Source: Staphylotrichum longicolle (Eukaryota > Ascomycota > Sordariomycetes > Sordariales > Chaetomiaceae). From it: a DNA stretch of 64,000 bases. A program made the position numbers and the translations under genes. This document shows positions 46,975-57,653 of this stretch, one piece after another; the first letter of the stretch is position 1; each line of letters starts with the position of its first letter. The notes beneath the pieces were generated by a model, which was not told the origin of the DNA, ran no database searches, and saw only the letters and a program-made list of their open reading frames with translations. Where the stretch lies: positions 13,851,243 through 13,915,242 of the forward strand of contig JAHCVI010000001.1 of NCBI GenBank assembly GCA_019096155.1, given 5' to 3'.

Positions 46975-48631
46975 ATGGGCTTCATCCGCTCTAACAAAGC
47001 GTCCGCCGACCACGGCAAGCCGGACGGGCCGGCGCCTGTCGACCTTGCTGCGAGCAAAGGTCACGGGCAAGGCCATCTTCCTCGGCATGGTCGCCAGTGT
47101 TGGTGGCTTCATGTTTGGCTATGCCATGTAAGTTACAACTCTTCCCCGCCCCCCGCCCCCCGCTTGACGGCCTGTGCACTGCGGCTCGTTGCTGACCACG
47201 GGGACCAGCGGTCAAATTGCCGGTTTCTTCGATATGGAGGACTTTGGCAGCCGTTTTGGAGAATACAACGCCGACACCGGCAAGTATGACTTCAGCGCTG
47301 CTCGCCAGGGCACCATCGTCGGCCTCCTCCCCGTCGGGTGCCTCTTCGGCTCCCTGATTGGCGGCAACCTCGCCGAGCGTCTCGGCCGCCGCCTCGCCAT
47401 CTGTGTCTCCGCCCTCTTCTGCTGCATCGGCAACGCCATTGAGATTTCGTCCTCGTCTTCTTGGGTCCAGTTCGCTCTCGGCCGCTTCGTCTCTGGTCTC
47501 GGTATCGGCGCCCTCTCTGTGGTCGTGCCCATGTACCAGTCCGAATCGAGCCCCATCAAGATCCGTGCCCTCCTCATTTCCTTCTACCAGCTCTTCATCA
47601 CCCTCGGCATCTTAGTCGCCAACGTTATCACCTTCGGCACCCACAACATGTCGGGCTCCGCCTCGTGGCGCATCCCCAACGGTCTGGCTTTCGCTTGGTC
47701 TCTGATCCTCGGCGGTGGCATTCTCTTGCTCCCCGAGTCGCCCCGCTTCGCCTACGGCAAGGGTCGTGAGGAAGAGGCTCGCCGCACCATCGCGAGCCTG
47801 GCCGGTCTTGACGAGAACGCACTCTCGGTCAACCAGCAGATTGATGAGATCCGTGCCAAGTGTGAGGAGGCTGCCGCTGGCGCCACGACTCGCTGGTACG
47901 AGATCTTCACTGGCCCTCGCATGTTCTACCGCACCATGCTCGGTATTACCCTGCAGGCCGGCCAGCAGCTCACGGGCGCCAACTTCTTCTTCTACTACGG
48001 AACCACCATCTTCCGCGCTACCGGTCTTAGCGACAGCTACGTGACGCAGATCATTCTCGGCGCCGTCAACGTGGCCTGCACCTTTGGCGCTCTGTATATT
48101 GTCAAGAAGTGCGGCCGCAGGAACGCGCTCCTCGTCGGTGCCGCCTGGATGATGGTGTGCTTCCTGGTCTACTCTTTCGTCGGAAAGTACAAGCTCGACC
48201 CCGTCAACCCCGCCAACACCCCCACCGCCGGCAACATCCTCATCGTCTTCTCGTGCCTCTTCATCGCCGCTTTCGCCACGACCTGGGGTCCTCTCGTCTG
48301 GGCTGTGGTGGCTGAGCTCTACCCCGCCAAGTACCGCGCTCCCGCCATGGCTGTCGCGACGGCCAGCAACTGGTTCTGGAACTTCATGCTCAGCTTCTTC
48401 ACCCGCTTCATCACGGACGCCATTGGCTACCTCTACGGTCTCGTCTTCGCCGGCTGCTGCTTTGCCCTCATCCTCATCGTCTTCTTCTTCGTCATTGAGA
48501 GCAAGGACCGCAGTCTTGAGGAGATTGATACCATGTACCTGATGCACGTCAACCCCGTCACCAGCGCCAAGTGGGACGAGAAGCGGGCCATGTCCGAGAG
48601 CGGCCACTCTGACGAGCACATCGAAGCCTAA
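46975..48631 (+). CDS. MFS hexose transporter, apparent 1-nt frameshift near the start
   Basis: Exon 1 is 46975-47127 and exon 2 is 47209-48631, with an 81-nt intron (GTAAGT donor). The protein is a typical 12-segment sugar porter: FGYAIGQIAGFF in segment 1, GRR-type loop LAERLGRRLA, LLPESPRF after segment 6, QLTGANFFFYYG in segment 7, and a C-terminal ESKDRSLEEID tail. It would carry glucose or a related hexose across the plasma membrane. The first 27 residues from ATG 46975 (MGFIRSNKASADHG...) are in a different frame from KVTGKAIFLGMVASVGG. One A too many in the AAA at 47056-47058 would account for this, and the summed exon length is one base over a multiple of three. Corrected length is about 524 residues. 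The alternative start at ATG 47087 would cut into segment 1. It could be a sequencing error or a recently broken allele. Confidence 0.85.
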
Positions 48632-51255
48632 ACGGGGGAAAGGATTTCTGGGAACTGAATCCTTCTCCTAAATGATGATTTCTTCCGGGAAAGCGGGCGG
48701 TGTTGTTGTTGCGATAGACGGCCTGGTGTCACGGTGCTCATTTTCCTTTGGGGCATTTACAAGTTTTGCGGAGTTTCACCTCGGTCCAGTGTACGATATG
48801 TGTGGCAGTGCTGTGGGTTCTTAAGAGGGTGATGTTTAATGGGAGAGGGGTGTCTTGGTGGGAAACGGTTGGGGAGTCATTACTAATTGGGCTTTTGGGA
48901 TCCTGGCTTTTGCCTTTCATTCACGGTTTCTATTTTATTTTTGGCTGTTAACTCGGGGCGGCGAGTCTTGTATGATAAAGGTGCTAGCTAATAGCTGAAA
49001 GTAGAGAAGGGGCGCGAGTTTTCATAGTTTGTGTTAGACAAGCCGGGAGCCCAGGAGGCAATCGAAGATTATTCTGTCATTGGTTTCGGTCCTGCCCTGA
49101 ACTGTGCGACTTGTTTCTTCCCAGTTTTGGGGGTTAGTGAGCGACTTTTGAGTCTTGTGCTTGCTTGCTTGCTTGCGGGATCCATTCTCCTGCATCATGG
49201 TTTCAAGGTGTGTTTTTCTGTTGATGTTGAAGAGTGGACTTATTGGCGTTTGAGGAGTGCATGGATGGATGGATGGACGTCGGAGGTTGGGACCGGGGCC
49301 CCTGTCGCAAAGTGCCGGGCTCCCGTGCCATGCCTGTCCACGCAGTCGTCGTCACCCCCGACAGGCATCTGAGCCAAGATTGACGCAGTTGTGGATTCTT
49401 GTCCAATTTTTGTCTTTTTTTTTTCCTTCTTATCTCACTTGTTGCGTTTTTGATGCTTTGCAGGATGGATACCTATGGAGATTGTGCTGGTTCACATGGA
49501 AACTATGTACCATACCCTAGCGATACTATGTCACGTCGTTGCAACTGACCCTTTCCTTTCACTTTACTTGTTTATTTTGAGATGCCGCGTAGATAGGACG
49601 GGCCAGAAATGATCATCCAGCAAAGAAAAAAAAGCTCTGAGAAGATCTAGTGGCCGTTTGCCACTCTCTACGGGGGATCCTGACTTGGCGGTTTTGTGGC
49701 AGGGCAAGTGAGTGGGTGGAAGTTGACTTTTTGCCAAGGGGTGTGAGGTGACACCGGAGTCTTGCCGAGTCGCCGCAGCGTTGCAACGCGCCCATGCATG
49801 CAATGATCGACGGTGGAGTCCGGCTTTTGGGAGGTGGTTCTCCTCGGCGTTTTTTTGGAGGGGATTATTAATGGAGCTTTTGGGTTTTGTTGCAATTGCA
49901 CTTTGCATTATTGGAATTTGTGTGTGTGTTTTTTGTGTTGTTGTGCGTGTGTGTGCGTGTGAAGTGTGGATTATGGTGGATGGAGGTTTGTGTGGGTACG
50001 GACTGTTTTGGATTGGTGTCAAGGTCTCTCTCTGTGTTCGGTCGAGGGAAGGTTCTGTCAAGGTTCTTTCGCCTGTCAAAGCAAGGTTTGATGCAGTTTG
50101 GTTCGGCTCCGGCCGGTGGGGCCGTGGGCGGGAAGATGCGTGGTTGGTCCGTGGCGTGTGGTGGTGAGGTTTTTCGGTGGGCCGAACCGGGCTGGCCTGG
50201 GCTGGTTCGGTCCATTCGGTGTTCGGCGCTTTGTCTCGGGTCGCATTCTGCTCTGGTGGTTTGAGGTTTTTGAGCAGGCGTGCTTGCGTGCTGGATGGCA
50301 ATGGGGGAAGGAGGCGAGGGAAGAAATTTTGAGCGCTACTGAATGCATGCAACGTCTTGATCATTTTCAGTCAGTGGTATGAACTAGAACAATGCCGAGG
50401 TTGTATGGAAAGGTTATATAACCCCGAGTTTGTATGGTGGACAGGTGTGAAGCGTTCGTTGGTGTTTGTTTACCATCAGCATAAGATCATTGTGGACGGT
50501 TCGGTGAAGCTCAACTTTGCTACCCCTGACTTTTCTTCTCTCCATCCCAAGTCGGGTTGAAACTCGGGATCATCTCATCATTTCCATACGACGCGCACAC
50601 GACGTACCCATATCTCGGCAACTCCCATACGCTATCCACTTTACGAGTCTCACCACCGGAGAAAAGCCTTGCCCACGCGGACAGGGTTGTGCCTACTTGC
50701 ATTTTTTCATCCGGTTCGCCTGCCTCGAGCCTACATACCAAGAGCCGCCCGGAAGCTGCTGCCGGTCCCTTTCGCCGTGCAGTTGCGCCTGCTGCATCGG
50801 TGTCGCTGTCGGGGTTGAGCCTGCCAGGGAAACTCACTAGTCCATCCAATCGCCCACTCACTCACCACTCAGCATTCATTCATTTGTTATCTCACTTACA
50901 CGACGCTACGACTTTCTCTTATCGGCGTCGCTTGGCCTCGGGTCTGGAGTCTGGTGGTGTGTGCTGGGGAACCGGAAAAAGGGGTCTCCACCCTCGACTT
51001 TTTTCTGACTCCTCTCCCCCAAAGGGGCTCCGGCCGTGACTCTTGTCTCTCGGTGCTTCTTACCTGCTGGTTTCCACTGTTTCCCCGTCTGTTCCAGTCT
51101 GTCGGTTGTTCGGTTCCCGTTTGATCTCCATTCTGGACTTTGGAGTTGCTGCCAGGTATCGTCGCGCGCCGCAATCCATCTCGAGTCGAACACCACCCCC
51201 GACCTGAACGCGCATATCCACCCGCGGCGGGCGAGCGAGAGAAAACACAGGGCCG
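48632..51255. promoter_or_regulatory. Intergenic with amino-acid permease promoter
   Basis: No supportable gene in 2.6 kb. GT-rich low-complexity stretches near 49.9-50.0 kb create a long spurious frame on the minus strand. Two TGACTC cores (51006-51011 and 51037-51042), like half of a Gcn4/CPC1 site, lie 31 bp apart and 215-250 bp before the permease ATG. Confidence 0.45.
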
Positions 51256-52988
51256 ATGAAGCCCGACGAGATCTGGCCGGCCCACCCGGCCGACTTCTCC
51301 TCCTCCGGCGAGGAGGTTGGCGTCGTCAGGGAGACGGGCATCTTTGGAGCCGGCGACGAGAAGGGCGCCAAGAAGGGCGATGGCGTCGCGAGCGACGCCG
51401 ACTCGGCCCACGCCGGCGAGCTGCAGCGCCAGCTGTCCGGGAGGCATCTCAACTTCATCGCCATCGGCGGCACCATCGGCACGGGTTTCTTCCTCGGCAC
51501 CGGCACCGCTCTGGTCAAGGCCGGGCCGGCAGGGTGTCTCATTTCGTACATCTTCGTCGGGTCGATCCTGTGGTCCGTGATGGTCTGCTTGGGTGAGATG
51601 GCGACGTACATTCCGACGGCTGGCGCTTTCTCGGCGTATGCGACGCGCTTTGTCGATGACAGTCTGGGCTTCGCGGTGGGGTGGCTGTATTGGTTTAGCT
51701 GTAAGTCGCCTGCCTTGGTCCTCCCAACCGCACCCTCGCCGAGTGGGTTGGTGAGTTGAAGCAAAGCACTGACAAGAGTGTGGAAACAGGGGCCATCACC
51801 TACGCTTTGTCGCTCGTCGCAGCCGGCCTCATCATCCAGTACTGGAAGGAGGACGTCAACCTCGGCATCGTGATCGCCGTCTTCTGGGTCGTCTTCACAC
51901 TGGTCAACTATCTCCCCGTCGGCATATACGGCGAGCTCGAGATGTGGCTGTCGAGTCTCAAGGTCATCACCATCGTCGGCTTCATCATCTTTGCCATCTG
52001 CATCGCCGCCGGCGTCGGCGACGAAGGGACCCTGGGCTTCAAGTACTGGCACAACCCGGGCGCCTTCAACGAATACCTCGTCTCGGGCGGCGTCGGCCAG
52101 TTTGTGGGCTTCTGGGCCGTCCTGATCCAGGCGTCGGTCGCGTACCAAGGCGCGGAGCTGGTCGGCGTCGGCGCCGGCGAGGCCCGCGACCCGCGCAAGA
52201 CGGTGCCCCAGGCCATCCGCGTCACCTTCTGGGGCATCATGGCGCTCTTCGTCGTGACCATGTTCCTCATCACCATGATCGTGCCCTCGGACGACCCCAA
52301 CCTCCTCAGCGACTCGTCCAACGCGTCGGCCTCGCCGCTCGTCATCGCCGCGCACCGCGCCGGCGTCAAGGTTCTCCCGGACATCATCAACGCGGTGCTC
52401 CTGACGGCCGTGCTCTCGGCCGCCAACTCCAACGTCTACTCGGGCAGCCGCGTGCTGGTGGCGCTCGCCGAGGAGGGCCAGGCGCCGGCCATCTTCAAGC
52501 GGACGAACCGGTGGGGCATCCCCGTGTACTCGGTGGCGGGCACGGCCGTCATCGGCCTGTTCGGCTTCCTCAACCTGTCGTCCAGCGGCGGCAAGGTGTT
52601 CAACTGGCTGCTCAACATCAGCGGCGTGGCCGGCCTGACCAACTGGGCGGGCACCTGCCTGTCGCACCTGTTCTTCATGCGCGCGCTCAAGGCGCAGGGC
52701 ATCTCGCGCGACCAGCTGCCGTACAAGTCGCGCTTCCAGCCGTACACGGCCTACTATGGCCTGATCATGAACGTGCTGGTGACGCTGACGCAGGGCTTCA
52801 CCGTCTTCATCAACTGGAGCACGAGCGACTTCTTCGCGGCGTACGTCAGCCTCATCTTGTTCGTGGTGCTGTGGGCTGGACACAAGGCGTGGTACCGGCA
52901 GCCGATGGTCGACCCGGCCAAGGCGGATCTGGTTCGCGGTCGCTATGACTCGTGCGGGGAACGGTCTGCTGTGGACGGAGGAGTCTGA
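51256..52988 (+). CDS. Amino-acid permease (AAP/YAT family)
   Basis: Exons 51256-51700 and 51790-52988, with an 89-nt intron whose splice completes a Trp codon, give 547 residues. After a soluble acidic N-terminus of about 65 residues comes RHLNFIAIGGTIGTGFFLG, the hallmark first segment of fungal amino-acid permeases. GEMATYIPTAGAF, QASVAYQGAELVGVGAGEA and SAANSNVYSGSRVLVALAEEG follow in family order, with about 12 membrane segments. It should drive proton-coupled uptake of amino acids at the plasma membrane; specificity cannot be read from the sequence. Its 3' end meets the 3' end of the RVT gene 285 bp away. Confidence 0.92.
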
Positions 52989-53273
52989 GATGAGTTTTGA
53001 GATGAGAGATGAAAAGGAGCAGAGAAAAAAAAGCGGCGCTATGGGCTTAGGGTTGAGTAGAGAAACAGGACGCTAGACAAAAGGATCGGGACTAACAGGC
53101 ACGGCGGATGTGCCGGATTCCGGCCGGTATCGGCGAGTCGGAACCCAACAACGGGTACTGTGTATGATAATAATGGCTGGCATGCATGATAGATAGCGAT
53201 ACGTAGTACCCCTTTGTTTTTTGGAATTTATGGTTGCCTTTTAGATGACATTGCGCTCGTCGCCTGCTCGTGC

Positions 53274-56136
53274 TCAGAGGATCATGTTCCAGCTGACCTT
53301 CTTGCCTCTCATCATGGCCAACACACCGACCGGCAGGAACTGCTTGTCGACGAGGCTCAGCCCGCCAAAAGTCTCCAGCAGTTCCTTGGCGTAAAGCTGA
53401 AGGAACCACTTCTTCTCCGCGTCGAGCCGGACGCTGTCGGCGGCGAGGAACTCCTTGAGCCCACTCTCGACCTCCTTGCTGAGCGCAATCTCCTCCGTTT
53501 CTGGGACGGTAATGAGCTTTTGGAAAGTCAGGAAGAACCTGTTGCTCTGCCGCTCGCGGAACCTGGAGAACTCGTCGAGCGAGTAGAAGGTCTCCATATC
53601 TGAGTCCGAAATGGCCCCCTTCTTGGACGATTCAGTGTCCGGGTAGATGTAGCGGAGCCGGCGGCGCAGGCCGTTTTCATCCATCGCCTCGAAGGACTTC
53701 TTGGATTCCAAGTATTGGTCGCGCTCTGATTTGAGGAACTCGTCGATGATCTCCTCGGGCGTCTCGGTAATCTTGTTCCGCACCAAGAACAGGCCGACGA
53801 AGGGGTTGCGAAGCCCCAGACCGCCCAGCTGTTCCGGCAGGTAGACAAACGAATCAGGCAAGTCCGTCACCCCGAAGCGATCCTGGATCATCTGCTTGAC
53901 TGGTGGGTGCAAAAGCGGTTAGTCGAACTCGAAGGATCGGGCCAGAGATGTGCAGAGTGGGAGTTGGAACTTACTGTGCTCGATAACGCTTCCCTCCTTG
54001 CCGTCGGAGCCGGGGAAGAGCCTCCGCAACATGTTCTGGTACGTGTTCAGGACCTCATTGACGTGGTCCCGCCCGAAGCAGTGGGCAGGTTCGCCAAAAG
54101 TGTGGCTGAAGAAACGGCCGATGCAGCTGTTCCACGTCTGGACCCAAGAGAGCACGCTCTTGCAGTCGGTCAGCTGCTTCTTGAGCTGATCGACGTGCGC
54201 AACGACGAGCTTCTGATCAATGACCCATTTGCCACTCTGAGGGTCTAGCGTGAGGAACCCAATCTTGACCGGGCCCGTCGGCAGTGTCTTGGCAATGGTT
54301 GCGTCTCGCTTAGATGAGCCGTGGATGTAGACGGATCCTGTCTTGGCCTTGTTGAAGTCGAGGCCAAAGACCTTGGCAAAGGACTGCATGCAGGTCCAAG
54401 CCTGGGCGCTCCTTTGGGGTTCGCCGACGAGCCAGATATCATCATGCAGGCGGTATAGCAGGATGCCGGTCTCGCGGTTGACGGCAAGATCCATGAAGAA
54501 CAGCACCAACTCTCCTGTGAACTTCTCCGAGGCGTGTGCCATGGGAACGCCCCTCTTGCGAATGCGAGGGCCGAGCTGGGGACGGTCGTCGGAGGCAGCA
54601 TCGAGATTCAGCGGCGACTCGAGGTATTTCTTGAAGAAGTCAATCCAATCCTGGCCGAACCCAATGTACCGCATGACGGCGAAGACGGTGCTGTGGGAGA
54701 GACCGGTTGCATACCACTGCAGATCGGTCTGGACGAGAGCCACGCCGTTTCCGGGCCCTTCCCGGGTATCGTGGGTGACGTTACGGAGGCGGTGGATAAG
54801 CAGCTCGGCTGTGAGATGTCGCAGGAGCTGTTGCTTGATGCCAGAGCGCTTCTGCGGCGAGGTTGCCACGTCGGTGTTGCTGGTGTCGTCGCTGTCGTCA
54901 TCATCGTCGTCGTCGTCGTACTTGTGGTCGCCGTCAAACAGCGAGGTCTCGGTGGCAGGCAGCTGCGAGAGAAAGAACTTGGCAAAGTAGTCGGTTTTGC
55001 GCTGATCCTCGATGGTCGCATTGATTCTAATGCTGTTGTAAAGATAGAAGCGGCGTCTTTCCAGGTCGGCTGCGGACGGTGCCATGTGGCCCTCGACGTT
55101 CCTGGAGTACACGACCTCCATGAAGTCCTTGAGTGCGGGCTTGAGCAGATTGCACAATCTAATGCCAATGTATTGGACAAAGATCATTTGCAAGATATCG
55201 TCATCCGCCCAAACGCGGTACTTTCCATTCAGGCCACGGCGGGGCATGACGCGAATGCCGTCCTTGCCAGCGTCCCAATGCCACTGCTTCAAGTCGGAAA
55301 AGCGCATGTTGAGGACGTCGGCAATCTCAGACTTGGCAATATCGCTCTCGAGGAAGTCGCGCAGAATGGCCTGCTTTTCGTCGCTGAGGATGTCTTCGGT
55401 CAGGAGGCCCTTGATGCAGCTGGTGAGAGACTCCTCATTGAATGGGGCAGCCTCGGACATGAAGCTCGTGCTAACGTCGGCAATCTTCTTGCGCAGCTTC
55501 TCAAGCTCCTTCTGGCTCTCCTCGTCTGGGAAGAGTTTATCGAGGAAGCTGACAATCTCGGCCTCATCTGTCTCAAGCGGCTCAAAAACAACCGACTCGA
55601 ACTTGTCGACTAGCTCGCCCAGACGCTGGCGCTGGCGCTCCACCAGCTCGAAGGAGTCGTCGGCATCCTCGGACGAGGCAGGCAATGCCTCATCAATTGG
55701 TTGATCCATCCACTCTGCACTCGTGTATTAGAACTTTGGTTTCAACGCAGGCAGGCACAGCGAGCGGCATACCGGTCAGGAGACGCGAGTACAGATGGGC
55801 CATGTCCAGCTTGCGGCTCTGGATGTCGAGCTTGGCGCGGAGCTGGCGGTTGAAGCTGGCCAGCTTGGAGATGGGGATCGAGGCATCGTAGCGGGACTGG
55901 TCCAGCCAGCGCTGGAGGTTGTTCAGGCCGGCGTCCTTGGAGGCTGTTGGGTAGAGCTCCCTGACAGCCTCCAGCAGACAGGCGAGGCGGTCGCGCTCGT
56001 CGGCAGCGGCATCAGCCTTGGCAACATACTCGCTCTTGCGGTTCTCGTAAGACTTGTGGCGCGATTCCAGCTCGCGGATCTTGCTGAGGGTGATGCTCTG
56101 CAGGGTCTTGGAGAGGACCGACTTGGGGGTCGCCAT
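53274..56136 (-). CDS. rvt: RVT: reverse-transcriptase-related cellular gene
   Basis: Exons 55773-56136, 53975-55714 and 53274-53899 on the minus strand, with introns of 58 nt (GTATGC donor) and 75 nt (GTAAGT donor, CTAAC branch), give 909 residues. The start ATG is 56134-56136 (MATPKSVLSKTLQ); the frame is open upstream but has no earlier ATG. Residues about 10-60 form a charged coiled coil. Motif A is ALVQTDLQWYATGLSHS, with Asp at 452. GVPMAHASEKF is at 510-520. Motif C is YRLHDDIWLVGE, with the Asp pair at 546-547. An acidic loop with eight Asp in a row lies at about 387-398, between the finger motifs and motif A. This matches the rvt family: domesticated, non-mobile reverse-transcriptase relatives found widely in fungi. 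No nuclease, gag, integrase or terminal repeats are nearby. All catalytic Asp residues are kept, so activity is likely. Confidence 0.9.
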
Positions 56137-57653
56137 GTTGGGGCTCTGTCTCAGGTCAAGGTGCGCAGGCGGCAGACGGACGGCTTCTTCTTGTGGCGGC
56201 GGATGTTGGTGATGGACAAAACAGCAATGCTCAGAACCTGTTGTCGTCGACGGATTCCCAACGGCTCGCTTGCTTGCTTTATCTTCAGCTCCTGAAGCCA
56301 AGCCGACCAGGGGCGACTCTCGACGCTAGAGCAGAAGCGGGAAGCCAGTCTTCAGCTCCAGGCAGAACGACCACGGGGGCCATGACCTGGCGAAGACAAT
56401 GAGAGGGGGGAGTTACATGTGTCATTTTTCGGGTTAGGGCAGCAATGCTTGAAGGGGTGTCTTGATGCCTGTCAATGCCCGTCGATGCCTGTCGATGCCT
56501 GGTGCACCCTGCTGTTTGCATGCAGAACGGCAGTTGGATGCTAGTGCCAAGCCCGGTGGTTGCATCTGGGGAAGGCAGCAGCAGGTGGGGCTGAGAGCTT
56601 CGGGGATAGCTTCACTCTTTTGTTGGGCATTCTGCCCAGGTATTTCGCAGAGCTTGCCAAAAGGAAGTAATGGTGTAACAAGCAAGAAATTTTACAAAGG
56701 CGATCAGTCAAGAGAGTCAAGTTTTTTTTTATTGTCGGAGAAAATTATGACCCGAAGCATGGCAGAGTTCCATGGCGGTTGGAGTGGTGGCTTCGAACGG
56801 AGCAGACTCCGTGGGAGAATGAGTGGGAGTATGTAAGCGGTGAGGAGCTCGCCAGCAAACGGCCCTGCCAAGACATGACAGACAAAGCACAGGCCAGTTG
56901 AGACTCTGAGAGCTTGGGATGAATTGCCCCACCGTGCAGCTCGTTTCCGCTTTCCCATGATCACCCCACTGAGCCCCGCCATCCGTTGAGCTCCGACAGC
57001 GGCTTTGTTTCTTGTGCCCCTCCGTCTGGTCCACATCAACTTCAAAACGAGAAGCCTCCTAAAAGGTGCGCTGTCGATGAACAACCAAAGCCATGTGTGT
57101 TGGGTTGGCTGTGAATGCTTCATAGAATCACAGCAGCATTTAGATTGCAGCTGTGACGAGGAAGAATGCTGATCCCGAATAGTTAGCAATTTAAGCGAGG
57201 GGCCGACGTGGGATCAAAATCGAGAGAGACCCGGCTTCAGTCTTGCATCCGTTTCCAGACCTCGCGGTCCGAGTAAAAGAGCAATTGGCAGAGCTCACGC
57301 AGAGAAGAGGCGTGGTATTTATACGGGTCGCCTCCTGTGGCCAGGCGGTGACAGAACAGTAGGTAATCATCAGCATTCTAAAGCCCGCTGTGTCATCCAG
57401 AGCTGGACCCGAGGATCGCTGCTGCGAAGGGGTCCGCTTAAGTTTTTTTCCCCACGGCGGAAGAGCTCCCGAACGTTCTTGAACCCACGTCAAAAAACCC
57501 ACAAATTGCCCACCGCCCACCGCCCTCGTACCGACCCCGGCCTAGGACCTGACAACCTCAACCTCCAACCTGACAGCCCGACAACCTGCCCACCACCACA
57601 AGCGACAGGCGCATGCTGGGCCCAATTGAGCCCACACACACCGTCTGATCACC
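56137..57653. promoter_or_regulatory. Divergent promoter region, rvt / AROM
   Basis: The 1.5 kb between the two start codons should carry both promoters. TGACTCT (minus, 56713-56719) and TGACTGA (minus, 56704-56710) resemble imperfect Gcn4/CPC1 sites on the rvt side; a single such hexamer is expected by chance in this length. A 10-bp repeat lies at 56464-56503. Confidence 0.5.
56464..56503. repeat. 10-bp tandem repeat, four copies
   Basis: Four consecutive units based on GATGCCTGTC (the second and fourth diverge by 1-2 bases) lie about 330-370 bp upstream of the rvt start. Confidence 0.75.

Noticed and set aside
49564..50364. A 266-codon minus frame rich in His, Thr and Asn
   Set aside because: Its composition comes from a GT-rich low-complexity tract; no domain and no splice structure.
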